Origin: Lepas anatifera
Taxonomy: Eukaryota > Arthropoda > Thecostraca > Lepadidae
Length of the DNA stretch: 64,000 nt
NCBI GenBank assembly: GCA_034440635.1
Contig: JAOTON010001052.1
Coordinates: 1 to 64,000, forward strand
Direction of reading: 5' to 3'
The notes beneath the pieces were generated by a model. The model saw only the letters and a program-made list of their open reading frames with translations, had not been told where the DNA came from and searched no databases. Below, piece by piece: positions 48,140 to 59,971 of the stretch. Position numbers and translations under genes: made by a program. The number at the start of each line of letters is the position of its first letter. The first letter of the stretch is position 1.

Positions 48140-48275
48140 GATGCGGAGCCGGAGCCGGAGCCGGTCGGAGCCGACCATTCTGCCCGGAGCCGGAGCCGGA
48201 GCCGGAGCCGCCGAAACACTTTTGATCGGAGCCGGAGCCGGAGCCGGAGCCGTCAGAAAGGATCCGGCTCCGGCT
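48140..48275. repeat. GGAGCC hexamer array (left subterminal)
   Basis: Blocks of 'ggagccggagcc' separated by 10-20 bases. Mirrored at 53661-53845 near the right end, so it belongs to the element's ends and is a candidate transposase-binding array. The Arg/Ser- and Gly/Ser-rich frames here are artefacts. Confidence 0.9.
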
Positions 48276-48491
48276 CCCAAAGAACTCTAAAATTACCAAA
48301 AATCGAACGTGAAATGGTCACATTGTACCTTGTGAGATGTCGCATGGAAACACCTTTATTCACCTGAAATATTTCAGTTTCTCAATATGTTATGTATATC
48401 GAGATTAATGAAATATTGCAACTAGGGTGTTCCGTAGACGGTCTCACTCTTGGGCAGGCGGAAATTGGCAACAAATGAAAGCATTGGCGGA

Positions 48492-48619
48492 CACTGGCGG
48501 GTCCATGAGGGGGGAGAAAAAGGCATTTGCCCCCAAGCTGCCCAATTTTTGGCGATTTTCTTAAGAAACCATAAGTTTTTCACGATTTACCCCATACCGT
48601 CGGCCTGCATCCGCCCCTG
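48492..48619. mobile_element. probable small hAT MITE
   Basis: It starts 'cactggcgggtccatg' and ends 'ctgcatccgcccctg' (the inverse reads CAGGGGCGGATGCAG). The flanks ttggcgga and ttgacaga agree at 6 of 8 positions. Small, old, non-coding. Confidence 0.5.
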
Positions 48620-48777
48620 TTGACAGACGCAGGGGGATGCCATTCTGGTCATGCCCCCCAAAGCCCTGGAAGGGGGGCAGACTATCTTTGGCCCCCAAAG
48701 GCAGAAGAAATTGTTTGAAAAAGGTGTTTACAATAGGTCTGTCGAGCAATAAAATCTTTGCTCTCACCTCCCCCCAG

Positions 48778-49119
48778 GAGAGCTATCATGTACTCGGAGA
48801 AGTAGTTTATACTAGGTCTGTCGAGAACCCAGGGCAAAAAGCGCAGAAAACAGCATCCCCGTCACTCGATGCGGCACTAGCCGACTTCAAAAACCTGGGT
48901 CGCCTAAAGAGGGCAACCGTATGCGACATCTTAGATAGATATCCAGCCATCATCCAGCCGGCTAGCCTGGTAATGGCCGCGCTACCAGTTACTCAGGTGT
49001 CCGTGGGGAGGTTGTTCTTCGCGATGAAGCTACTGCTTACTGATCTCAGGTCCAGACTAAGAGCAGACACATTGGAGGCAATGTTGCTGCTCCGCTCTAA
49101 CCGCGATTGGGTGGTGTAG
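48778..49119 (+). pseudogene. hAT transposase C-terminal dimerisation exon
   Basis: After a splice-acceptor-like 'cacctccccccag' ending at 48777, 113 codons stay open to the TAG at the end. The peptide contains ILDRYPAIIQPASLVMAALP, then PVTQVSVGRLFFAMKLLLTD, then LRADTLEAMLLLRSNRDW. This is the hATC pattern: P-x-T-x-x-S-V-x-R-x-F-S, followed by the R-x-x-L-x-x-x-T-x-E-x-x-x-x-L-x-x-N region. In active hAT enzymes this domain mediates dimerisation and contributes part of the catalytic core. The BED zinc finger and the upstream catalytic region are not found within the element, so this is a remnant exon. The usual FS pair reads FF here. Confidence 0.85.
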
Positions 49120-49659
49120 TGAGCGAGCCAGCTGCTGGGCCCTAGGCAGTAGGGTGGTTGGTTCCGATTTTTCTCGAAAATGAATTATGCCATCAGCCTA
49201 TCTGATGTGTTTTTTTATGTTGAACACAGTTAGCTTAGGATCGTTCAAAAAAACTTTTTTTCGTTTCAGACTCGAACCCACTTTTTCCCATTAAATATTC
49301 AATTCTGATTTCAATGAGCCACATTCCAAGCCTCTACGACAGCGGGAAAGATCGCCTCAAAATGGTTAAAAATTTCATGTTTCGGGCGCGATTGGCCGCC
49401 CGGCGTTGCAGTCTCCCCCTTGTTAAATTGGTATATAAGGGGTGCATAACCTACCAGTAAAGACAGCGTGGCATGTGCGTGCGTTTAAGAGAGGTAGATG
49501 GGATTTAACATGCAGGCATTTACTTGTCAGATGTATTTGTAGCGCAATACAAATACATGCTATTCCACAAAAGACCTGAAATTAAATGATTCAGCACCCT
49601 TGTACTCTAAATCCCGACAGAACATGAATGCTTTCCGGAGGCGAACCTTTCTCTAGTAA

Positions 49660-49831
49660 CTATCGCTGGAGAACGTCGTGAGGCAGGTGCTTCTCCCTAT
49701 TCTCCTGCAAACTATTTAAGAGCTCTGGTACTGATAAAAGAAGATCCTGTTTCATATTTTTACCCTTTAGGTGGCTCACAAAATCTTCCACCAGTTTCAC
49801 ACCACGTTCTGTGGGTCCGTTCACGACAGTA
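49660..49831 (-). pseudogene. C-terminal exon of a repeat-associated protein (ERGVKLVEDF), left copy
   Basis: Minus strand, open to a stop at 49660, containing VNGPTERGVKLVEDFVSH and LLLSVPELLNSLQENREKHL. From memory, a C-terminal block of the type VNDxAERGVxLxxxF followed by a Gln/Leu-rich stretch recurs in an uncharacterised, highly repeated invertebrate protein family. The match is by motif only. The frame is cut at its 5' side by the TA element at 49832. The longer frame 49660-50136 is a chimera with that insert. Confidence 0.5.
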
Positions 49832-51519
49832 GGGGAGACTGGGTTCAAATGTAACACGGGGCAATTGTAACACTGGCCATATTGTCTAAACTTATCAATG
49901 GCTGGTGCTAGTAGCACAACCGGAAATGCGCAATCAGCTGCTGCCTTTGTTAACGATGTTTCAACTCGGTGCGGCGGGTAAGTCAGACGCTGTTCACAAT
50001 TATGTGTTTTTGAGGGTGTTTGGTAATTTTTAGAATTTTTAAAGGTTGTTAGCTTATTGATGGGAATGATAAGGTACAGGGGAAACAGTTTCAGTGCATA
50101 AAGTGTGTTTAATTGTCTACGAAATGAGCGCAACATCTATCGCCTAGGCCAGCTCGTTGAGTGGCAATTTGGTTTAAAATATTGCGCGTTGCGATGGGGA
50201 CAATTGTAACATTTCTCTTGGGGTCAAATGTAACAATGTTACAATTGACCCCTATGGCCTTATGACGTATTAAGCTTGCTTCTACTGCACAAATGCAGTA
50301 GCTAGGTTAGTGATTTATGATCAGGCACGCACCCAGGATGTTCGTTTTGTGGGGGGAGGCTGACGAGGGGACGTCAGGCCGATGAAGGGGGCGCACTTGT
50401 TTAGTCAAATGGGCCAACCTTCATATCCTGGGGGAGCGATGAACTTTTTGCTTCGCAGACCTAGTGTTCACTGTTTTTGGGAGGAGGCACTTAACACGTT
50501 GGGGGGGGGGTAGGCCTGGATCCAGGCCGACCGTTAAGGGAGGGGGGTAAAGTGGCCTAAAATCGGGAAAACATGAATTTTGAAGGTAATCGACAAAAAT
50601 CGGGCAATTTGCGGGGGATTGCCCTGTTTGCCCTCCTGGATCCGCCAGTGGGGAGGGGGATGGAGTCCGGGCCCGCTACCCCCTGGGTGCGCTACTGTTT
50701 ATCTGCTTTCCAATGATATGTTTTGTTCGTAGGTTGGTATATGCTTCGGGAAAGTGGCAATGTGGGCTGCCCAATAATTGGGTTATAAGGGCACGTCAGC
50801 TGCTAAGGCTATATGTGCCCAGTTTGAAAAATTAGCGAGATTCCAGTCGAATTATAAATATATATTTGTAGGTGGTCATTCCAATAGGCAAATGTGCCAA
50901 AAATAATGCGTTTTTGGTTTTAGAAAAGGCCATTCCTTTTCGGCAACAAGTTCAAGATTTACTGACCGGACGGATAGGTAAATTTTTACAAAAGAATTGA
51001 ACGCAGTACATATATTCAGGTCATTTATAGGGATTACTCAAATCACCAGTGTTCGTGTTTCTGTTCATCTTTCTAAAAAAAATTGCATCGGCTGTTTTCA
51101 AACAAATGTCTCGCACTTTCAGAGAATTCCTCGTTTTCGACCACGCACCACCGAACACGGGACTCGACTGGAGATGGTCCATGAACATGAAGTGCAGGCC
51201 AAAGTTGCAAAATTTTTGCACTAAGATGTTTTTCTATGGTATAATAAATCGTCGAAATTCATATGGCTTTACCATGGTACAATTGACCCCCGATGCTGTT
51301 ACAATTGCCCCTCACGTGGGGTCAATTGTAACAGCTGAAGTAAATTTTTAGAAGTGAAATTTTGACCCCTATTCTTTTCTATTTTCAAATCTTTATACGT
51401 CTGTCACATTGCAAAATGTTCAAAGTTGATGAAAATATAATTATAAGCGTTCTAACTCAAAACACCATTTCTCCAGAGCCAGAAATGTGACATTTGTTGC
51501 AATTGACCCCATTCTCCCC
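49832..51519. mobile_element. TA-flanked element with GGGGAGA ends and GTTACAATTG words
   Basis: TA lies at 49830-49831 and 51520-51521. The empty site is visible in the right arm ('atagtaagttctgg', about 52736). The ends are GGGGAGACTGGGTTCAAATG and the inverse of GGGGAGAATGGGGTCAATTG. 'gttacaattg' or its inverse recurs near both ends (49844-49870, 50200-50245, 51270-51340, 51480-51505). No transposase was recognised. A nested hAT-like element lies at 50322-50697. Architecture matches the elements at 22523-25303 and 54521-57116. Confidence 0.8.
50322..50697. mobile_element. probable nested hAT-type element
   Basis: It starts 'caggcacgcacccaggatg' and ends 'ctgggtgcgctactg', which are inverse of each other with a few differences. 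The flanks tttatgat / tttatctg agree only over the first five bases, so the target duplication has decayed or the boundary is slightly off. Inside it, 'ggatccag' and 'ctggatccgccagtg' (about 50518-50650) look like the ends of a still smaller MITE. Confidence 0.45.
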
Positions 51520-52007
51520 TAAGTTCTGGAATACCTTGAAACAGGGGAAGCTATACTAACTTCTCAACGGAGCCATTTCTGGTCAGAATATTTCAGATTC
51601 AGGCAATCGAATACCAGCTAGCTGTCAGGAGTAGCAAGCTGGCTGAGGCTTAGTACCGACCATTTACAGAGCTCTTCATAGCCTCTATCGGAAACTTAAG
51701 CCTGCCCTAGTCAAATGTGAATCGTTTGCTGTTTTGGCCAATTGTTGTGCGACTGGCTCCTTACCTCCAAGATGGTGGTTCTCACCAGCGCGACAGAATA
51801 TAACTTTTTGTGCACAGATACCACAGCTGATGACAAATTGACTTCAGCACATTCAGGGCGATTTCTATATTGACTTAATGAAAGCACTGCATTGCATTTT
51901 ATGGATAGCTTTGAGGCTCATAAAAGGCTCTAAAGCTGACTATCCGCGACGGAGGCACCAAAATGCATGGTTTAGAACCACTTATAAGGAAAGCCGCTAA
52001 CTATTTC

Positions 52008-52210
52008 GGAGTCTGAGTGGCTCAGTCGGTTAGCGCTTGCGCTCGGCTTGGCCAATGACATTCATCATGTGATGGGTGTCGTGGGTTCGAGCCCACCCAG
52101 AGGCAGAATCTGGCGCCCTGCTCTAGCCCGAGCTAATTCCTTCCCTCTCTCCTCTGATGCCATATGACCTGAGCAATTGATGCGTTGTTAAACTCCAAAA
52201 AATATAATAG
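52008..52210 (+). mobile_element. tRNA-derived SINE
   Basis: The head has A-box 'tggctcagtcgg' (52018-52029) and B-box 'ggttcgagccc' (52084-52094). The interval between the boxes is long, as in a serine/leucine-type tRNA with a long variable arm. The body follows, then the 3' domain 'gatgccatatgacctgagca' and an A-rich end. Because of this body it is a SINE and not a working tRNA gene. It lies in the loop of the inverted duplication. Confidence 0.85.
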
Positions 52211-52562
52211 TCTGTCTTTAAGTATCTTCTGGAATGATGAACGGAATCTGACACAGTAGTAGCACGCACTTCATGCCATAAATGTCCTATATTCCATAAT
52301 ATGGCTCGCTGGTGAGCTCCGGGTCTTCTAAACAGACAGTTGTTCGAGACAACCTCTCCTGACAGTCACACGTAAACCAGCTTGCGCAATTCGAGATAAT
52401 ACTCCGGTATTGTGTAGAGGCGCTGAAGTCAATGTGCAAACGCAACTGTTATTTGTGACCAGAAACTTATAACCTGCTTCGCAAATAAGAATCACAATGC
52501 TGAAGGTAAAAAGGCAGTGATACAGTACCTGGTCTAAACAGCAAAACCATCCACCTTTCAGT

Positions 52563-53345
52563 TAGGTAGGCTAAAGTTTCCGACAGAGGCTATGAAGAGC
52601 TCGGCTCGATACCAAGCCTCTCCCAATTTCTCATTCCTGAAAGCTGGATGGTATTCGAGCGCCTGAATCTGAAAGATTCTGACATGAAATGGCTCCGTTG
52701 AGAAGCTGGTATAGCTTCCGCTGTTTCAAGGTATTCCAGAACTTACTATCGTGAACGGTCCCACAGAACGTGGTGTGAAGCTGGTGGAAGATTTCGTGAG
52801 CCACCTAAAGGGTAAAAATATGAAACAGGATCTTCTTTTATCAGTACCAGAGCTCTTAAAGAGTTCGCAGGAGGATAGGGAGAAGCACCTGCCTCCCGAC
52901 GTTCTCCAGCGATAGTTACTAGAGAAAGGTTCGCCTCCGGAAGGCATTCCTGTTCTGTCGGGATTTATAGTACTAGGGTGCTGAATCATTTAATTTCAGG
53001 TCTTTTGTGGAATAACATGTAGTTGTATTGCGCCGCAAATACATCTGACAAGTAGATGCCTGCATGTTAAATCCCATCTACCGCTCTTATACGCACGCAC
53101 ATGCCACGCTGTCTTTACTGGTAGGTTATGCACCCCTTTCATCCCAATTTAACAAAGGGAGACTGCAACGCCGGGTGGCCAATTGCGCCCGAAACATGAA
53201 ATCTTTAACCGTTTTGAGGCGATCTTTTCCGCTGTCGTAGACGCTTGGAATGTGGCTCATTGAAATCAAAATTAAATATATAATGGGAAAAAGTGGGTTC
53301 GAATCTAAAAAGTAAAAACATATTTTTTAACAACCCTGCTGTTAG
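52563..53345 (+). repeat. right arm of the inverted duplication
   Basis: Uninterrupted counterpart of the left arm. It serves as the empty site for the TA element at 49832-51519. The loop between the arms (51711-52562) holds a SINE and otherwise unassigned sequence. Confidence 0.85.
52736..52915 (+). pseudogene. C-terminal exon of a repeat-associated protein (ERGVKLVEDF), right copy
   Basis: Plus-strand counterpart of 49660-49831, containing VNGPTERGVKLVEDFVSH and ending in PPDVLQR then TAG at 52913-52915. Upstream in the same arm (52571-52700) a related frame reads through IPESWMVFERLNLKDSDM and is then stopped by a TGA. The two copies differ by a few substitutions and point away from each other. 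Confidence 0.5.
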
Positions 53346-53660
53346 CTCATCGAAGTTTTTCTTTGCGGGCTGTCCAAGCTTTATTTGATCGTTGTATCTT
53401 TAATTTTTTATGTGGGTTTGCGGGCATGTCTGACCCATATTTCTGTTTGCCATAACAGTGCAGTGCAGTTTGCCATACGACTGCACTGCAGTGTAGGTTG
53501 GTCCAGTTTTGAGGTTCACTGGCCTTTGGCATCTGGTAAAGAGCGTTCGTTCATCCAGTCGCCATTTTCAATTCGTACAAATACATAGTCACTTTGTATC
53601 TGATGGAATTTCACGCCCTTGAGAACGTTTCGATCACATTTTGGATATAGGTACATTGCC

Positions 53661-53663
53661 GTA

Positions 53664-53698
<35 letters not shown>

Positions 53699-53845
53699 TC
53701 GGAGCCGACTATTTTTCCCGGAGCCGGAGCCGGAGCCGGAGCCGTTAGGAACTTGAACCCGGAGCCGGAGCCGGAGCCTGAGCCGAAATCATAACCCCGG
53801 ACCGTAGCCGGAGCCGGAGCCGTCCAAAATTGTCTCGGCTCCGCA
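53661..53845. repeat. GGAGCC hexamer array (right subterminal)
   Basis: Same word and palindromic 'ggtcggagccgac' breaks as at 48140-48275. The orientation is not simply inverted, since 'ggagcc' is on the plus strand in most blocks at both ends, with 'ggctccg' only at the extreme right terminus. Confidence 0.9.
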
Positions 53846-53859
53846 TCCCTAGCTTTAAC

Positions 53860-54518
53860 TGCGAGCTGGGTATATCACTCCTCTACTCTCACTTATTCTA
53901 CGTCCCTTTAAAAAATATTTCATGTGTTAAGATTATTTTTCCTAGGTATATGCTCAGCACCCAGCCAAATGAAACTTTGAAATTACCGACAGGACTTGGG
54001 TGTACATTTTTATCTCTGGATATTGGTTGGCCAGTCACCCAGTTTTTGTCATATGCAACTAGGTTTCATGTGGTTAATGGGGCTGTACTTTTAAAACATT
54101 CTTTATAATACAATTTCTCCCTTAACGCTGTCGTAATTGACAATTATTTATTTGGGCGTCCCCAATAGTTTTCCAAAAATCCAAGCTAGTACGATGGACC
54201 TATTAAGAGCCCCCTCCTTAACTGGGCGCTGTATAACCTTTAAAGGTTTCTGTGCCCAAGAGCCCAAATAACAAACAGCACTCTGCTTAGACAAACACTT
54301 TCCGTCGCCTATGACTTTTGGGTTTTGCCATAGTTTTAATTTTTGCGGTATCACGTCAGAAAGGTCAAATGCGCAAAAACATTGACGTTGTTTTCAGTTC
54401 TCAATCAAGCTTTGTGCCTGTTAACCATCCAGCACGGAGCAAAGCAGCACGTGCTTCCCTTTTCTGGTATACTATCTGGTTGTCCTTTGACAGCGCTCTC
54501 GATAGACCTAACCCTCTA
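53860..54518. other. unassigned interval
   Basis: No gene is supported. The minus frame 54148-54354 and the plus frames at 54318-54624 overlap in different frames and have no motif. Confidence 0.45.
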
Positions 54519-55364
54519 TAGGGGAAGCGGGGTAACACCGCCATGTGGGGAACCCCGCCATACCCTAGCGGTGTGGTTACTAGCTGTACACAACGTTTGG
54601 CACCATTTCTCAGTCGGAATTTAGCGGCGAATGAGCGTGAGCCCGTTGCAACACGGATTTTGATATGTTTCAGATAATTAGAGGCATATGTTGAAAAAGG
54701 ATCATGTTTTATAAAGATATCCCTGTCATTGAACAATGCCAAAAGTTATTCAGTGATCTAACCTCAGTAATTTCTATTTTTCAGAGCGATATAGCTTTTT
54801 ATCTGACTTTGTGGCACCAGGTCGCCAAGCAGTCCTACTTCTCCAGCGGTAGTGGTGATTGTCGTTCACTGTCGATGCGGGTAACGCCGCCATGCCGTGG
54901 CGGTGTTACCCTAAGGGGTGGTGGTGCTACCTCATTTGATGTCGGGAGCTCATTTTCTTTTATAAAAATTTAAATGGTTCCAGCTATCATGAAAGGAACT
55001 CAAAAATACCGAAATAGCCTAAACCTAAAGCGGGGGTAGTGTTTGCTGTGCGCAGAAATGAAGTGCAGTTCCAATTAGGGTTCTGGATTGGCTGCGCAGT
55101 TCTTGACATTACCATCTGCGTTTGGCTGTATGCTGGAAGTAAAACTTGATTTCAATTTGTTGTCGTTTATTTTTATCGAGAAAGCGTGTTCTGTTTCACA
55201 CCATCGAATCAACATGTGGATCACAATGGCTCTGAAGAAAGCATATAAAAAGTGCAGAGGTGCGCTTGGAGCTCGGAATGTCTGACAAACGCTATAAAAG
55301 CGGTTGGGGAAAGGGGATGTCCATAGAGATATAATATAACTATAGTATACACTATAGTTACAGT

Positions 55365-55394
55365 AGAGATCTACTATAGCTATAGTAGATCTCT
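55365..55394. repeat. 30-base perfect palindrome
   Basis: agagatctactatag followed by its exact inverse ctatagtagatctct. A second, imperfect one ('aactatagt' / 'actatagtt') lies just upstream at 55338-55359. Could be a hairpin left by a transposition event or a cruciform-prone site. Confidence 0.85.
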
Positions 55395-55609
55395 AAAGGG
55401 ATGTCAGAAAAAGCCAGCATACGGTATCAGATCCCGAGAGCCACACTGCTAGATCGACTGAAAAACATCGGATCAGGGCAAAATGGAAAACATTGCTCCT
55501 CCTAGATTAGGTCCTGGGACAGTCATCCCCAAAAGAATTCGAGCAGGACCTAGCAGAAAGGCTGGTCCGCCTTAAAACTTTTCTATGGCGAAAAGCTCGC
55601 GTCTAGTCT

Positions 55610-56230
<621 letters not shown>

Positions 56231-57118
56231 ATTCTTATATGAAGAGAAAACATTTCGGGACTATATTTCGAATTTGATTCTGTGCATTTCAGCGCTCTCA
56301 ACCATCTGCGGTTTTGGTTTTGATTTCTAGTTCGCTAGTGCATGCACATGGATGTTCATTTCCTTAGTTACCATTATATCACTGGCGTAGGAACTTGCGG
56401 GAGGCACCGGTGCACGGACACCGCCCCCTTTATCCTAAATTTTAGCACTAAGTCTATGGCGTTTACTGGAGGGAGATGGGTTGATAAGCCCATTGTGGCC
56501 CCTTAAATTCAGACGTTCCGTCATCACTGATTATCATACTGTGTTTTCAAGTTTTAGGGACATGTGTGATTTTGTGACTTGATTTGTAATATACCTGGAA
56601 GTTCACTGGATATGAGCTTAGATGTTAAGCCAGTAACATACATTATGCGAGCTTTCAAATACGAGCTTTTTCACATTTATTTGTCATATAAATTTGTATC
56701 GCACGAATACCAAAATTCGCGTTTTTAGATATGATTGATAATCGTCCTTGGAACCGTCAGCACTATAGTGAAGAGACTAGAAACTGCAAGTTAACACAAA
56801 TGTATGGATACTTGCATTAACAAACTGTGAATTTAGAACGCAATAGAAGTGGTATGTCACGGGTTAGCGCCGACATAATAGGGGTAACACCGCCACCCAT
56901 GGCGGTGTTGCCCTCACTTTTTAAGACACTAAAAATGCAGTACTCACTTTGAAGTAATTTATTTTTTAGTTTAGAGATATAAGTCAAATTAAGAAGGCAT
57001 TCCTTGGTGCCAAATTGATCTCAAAATGTATCGAAAGTGAAGAAATTGTCATTGAACACAAAATATGCTTTTGGGAACAGCAAATCCTTATGGTGGCGGG
57101 CTTACCCCCACTTCCCTA

Positions 57119-59684
57119 ACTCATCTGACGGTTAAGTTTAATTTTGTGCACGCCTCTCTCCTTCCCTCGGTTACTTCTTGGCCGGGCTCCAGTTCGCTCC
57201 ACCGAGCAGAAACCTGTCGCAGTCACTTCAGCGAACTCGGCCGCCGGCTGGCCAGTGGTGACTGCCGCCGTCTCGCCTGTACGAAAAGCAGCCTTGGATA
57301 GTGCAGCAGATAACCAAGCCAATAGAGAATTAAGTATCCCTAGGAATGTTAAAAAAATGTTTGGATATCGCCTGGTTCACGCTTTAAAACTGTATCGTTT
57401 TAATGAAGAATTTCCGGTGAATTTCTCTCTATACAACTGAACGCGCCTCCACCAATCAGCGGCCGCCATCCGCTGGTCACCGCTTGCCTGCGGGCACAGA
57501 GGTTAGAAAGGTCACACTGGGCGCCGCTGCCGCCGAGTTCAAGCCTCGGTGGGGAGGGGTTGCGTAGCGGATTACAAAACCTACATACGCGATGTTGAGA
57601 ATGGTGATGGTTGTGCGTACTGTTGGACTGAGGGAGGGAGACAGGTGTAGCAGATATTCTGTGTACGTGAGTGGATATGGAGGTTAGGTGTTTGTGCTGC
57701 GTGTGGTGTCGATCGCACTGGAAAGACCTGAGTTCAGTAAGTGAGTTCGGCATGAGAGTATGCTTGGCGGGCAAAATTGCAGGCACCGATTTGGAGGGCT
57801 TAGTGTTTTTCGGCATCAGGGTACATGATGCAGCTGTTCAAGACTCTTTTCGATTGCCACACACTTATAGCGATACAGAGCTCACACGGTAGATGTGACA
57901 CACACGCCCAGCAGGCATTTCGTGCGCATGCAGCACTGGAAGTTTTACATACTAAAACGATTATTTGAGGCGGGGGGCTAACTCCTAAATAATAGGTAGT
58001 TCTGACCGTGTAAACAAGGATTGATTGAATATTTGAGTTGAGGGGCGCGCCAACCTGTAAGGTCATATAGCGCCCGTGTCAATAAGGAGGAGCGAAAGCA
58101 AATCACAGGGTGCACGAGGCATTTAAGTGAGTAGGCATGTATATTCTAGTGGCTTGAACACCACTGCGTTGCCATAGCATGGGTCATTCTCCTATCACAT
58201 TTTCGATGCCACTGCCAACCGGTCTCCAGGTAGCCAGAAGCCACTGTCCACGGCCGTCAAATCGGGATTGTCCGGCTTAATATTTTTAGGCCTAAAAATT
58301 GTTTTGTATGCTACAATATCCCTGTATTTATCTCCCGTGTCACATTGCGTTCTTGATAAGTTATTGTTTATCATTGTCATTAGATATCAATAGCCATGTA
58401 CCGTCATTAGATCAAGACGTTCATCTCTCAGCTATCTAACCATACCTAATTTGGTGGAACCGAGACGATGGGTAAGGCCACAAGCCGTGGCAAGCTTTGA
58501 AAATGGTAAATCCTAGCAAAATATATACTTTCTTTGGTAGATGCTGTTTTTTCAGACCAAAATATCCGTACCTACTGGCGTTCGCGCGAGGGTGACAGAT
58601 AAACAGCAATGAAACATCAAGCAACCTTAAATGATTTTTTCGAACGGCGGGAGTTTTTGAACCACTACGTTTTTGAGCATGTTCAAAATGTTTAAAATTG
58701 CGTTGTTATATATTTATAGCACGGCATATGTCAGTGGATGCGTTAGTAGAACGGTCTCGAATAGTGATGGGTTAAACTCGGACATAATGAAGAGTACTAC
58801 TGTGCAGGGGTGTGAACTTCTCTTTGGGCGGGGAAGTGGCGCTCGAGCATTTTGTTTTACTTATTTGACTTGAGCTGTTAGTGGGTTATACCTGTTGCTC
58901 ATTTACATGAATAAATACAAATACAAATATCCACAATGAAATATCCAGTTGGTGTTAAACCACAATTCCAATTGTGTTGTTTATCGTCTTCAAGATTTTA
59001 AAAGACTATGTAATGGCTAAAACCAAGATGATATTATGCTGTCCTTTTATATGCTGGTCATTTTCTTCCCTTTCAAAGTTGAGCACCCCAATTATTTTCG
59101 AAAACCGGAAAACTACACCCCTGGATTCATATTAACAAGTCAAACACCGTAAAGGTATGCCGTAAGCCATATATACGCCATATACGTGCAAGGCTCACCA
59201 CTGTAGCGACCGTAACGTTGTCACAAAACCAAATATTTACCCGCCTTCCCAGAGACTGGTCCAGTGGGCAACACATGTGCCACGCATATAAGTCTGGCGG
59301 CAATTGGCAGCAAATGTTAATAGGGTCTGGCGAGTAAATGCTTTAGTGCTGAGACGGCATGGCGATAAAAGACTGAACCAGAGAGGGCGTTGACACAGAC
59401 TCCATTCACCGCAGCGTTGAAACACGCCTTTGACTGCAGTCTGGACGGTGGAGCAGATTCATCCTCTAATTCGAATAGGCTCTGTTTATATTCAGACGGT
59501 TAGAATTACCTATATGACAGATGCATGCCAGTACTAAAATTCAGATTGATGGTTGGGGGGACGGGCAAAAAATCGTGAATGAAATGATCTTTTAAAGAAA
59601 ATTGGCGAAAGTGGTTTGTGAGACCATGCCTTATTTGCCTTTCCCACCCCCACCCCCTCGGATCAGCGCCTTATTTATGCTTGA
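57119..59684. other. unassigned interval
   Basis: No gene is supported. A GC-rich patch at 57165-57290 gives open frames on both strands (57144-57440 plus, 57116-57322 minus) with no domain. The minus frame 57400-57816 and short frames to 58880 are likewise unrecognised. A SINE-tail-like 'gcgccaacctgtaaggtca' lies near 58047. From 59545 to 59670 is a C/G-polarised stretch reminiscent of decayed hAT MITE ends. Confidence 0.4.
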
Positions 59685-59692
59685 TCCACAAT

Positions 59693-59971
59693 CAGGGGGC
59701 GTAGCCAGGGGGGGCGGCAGGGACAGCCGCCCCCCTGAGGGCCCGAAGGGCCCCCTGAGGACACGAGCCGCGCGACGCGTGGCTCGCCCGCACTATGCTC
59801 CGTGGCCAAATTTGAAATTGTATACCAGACAGGTCCCTCTTAAGCCCTCTTCAGCGCTATTCTGTAACAAACAGGACCTTTTACCCATCAGGGCCCTGTT
59901 GGCACTGTCGCAGGGGCCCTTTTCGGGGCGCCGCCCCCTCCTCCCTGAGCGAAATCCTGGCTACGCCCCTG
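59693..59971. mobile_element. hAT MITE related to the one at 37.3 kb (inverted)
   Basis: The termini are CAGGGGGCGTAGCCAGG and the inverse CCTGGCTACGCCCCTG. The core 'gggcccgaagggcccc' is shared, in reverse orientation, with 37284-37467. The flanks tccacaat / accataat agree at 6 of 8 positions, so it is an older insertion. The 167-codon frame at 59602-60105 crosses the element and is spurious. Confidence 0.75.

Larger units (their letters stand above)
49228..51710 (-). repeat. left arm of an inverted duplication (interrupted)
   Basis: 49228-49831 plus 51522-51710, joined over a TA-flanked insert, are the reverse complement of about 52563-53345. Landmarks are 'cgaacccactttttccc', 'gtgcataacctaccagtaaa', the coding block at 49660-49831 and 'gagctcttcatagcctct'. 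Identity looks about 90% by eye. Confidence 0.85.
48136..53851 (+). mobile_element. hAT element with GGAGCC subterminal arrays and a transposase relic
   Basis: A perfect 8-bp target duplication, gctttaac, lies at 48128-48135 and 53852-53859. The termini are CAGGGATGCGGAGCC and the inverse GGCTCCGCATCCCTA. Runs of 'ggagcc' hexamers, interrupted by 'ggtcggagccgac' palindromes, sit inside both ends (48140-48275, 53661-53845). A hAT C-terminal exon (48778-49119) confirms the superfamily. Most of the transposase is missing. The interior is mainly an outward-facing inverted duplication with further nested elements. Confidence 0.9.

Noticed and set aside
48065..48367. Arg/Ser-rich or Gly/Ser-rich protein frames
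   Set aside because: They are translations of the GGAGCC hexamer array inside hAT ends.
52008..52100. Functional tRNA gene
   Set aside because: A and B boxes are good, but the sequence continues into a SINE body with the shared 3' domain and A-rich end, and the box spacing is long.
56381..56538. hAT MITE ('cactggcgtaggaact' to 'cgttccgtcatcactg')
   Set aside because: End similarity is partial and the flanks match poorly; not enough to call.
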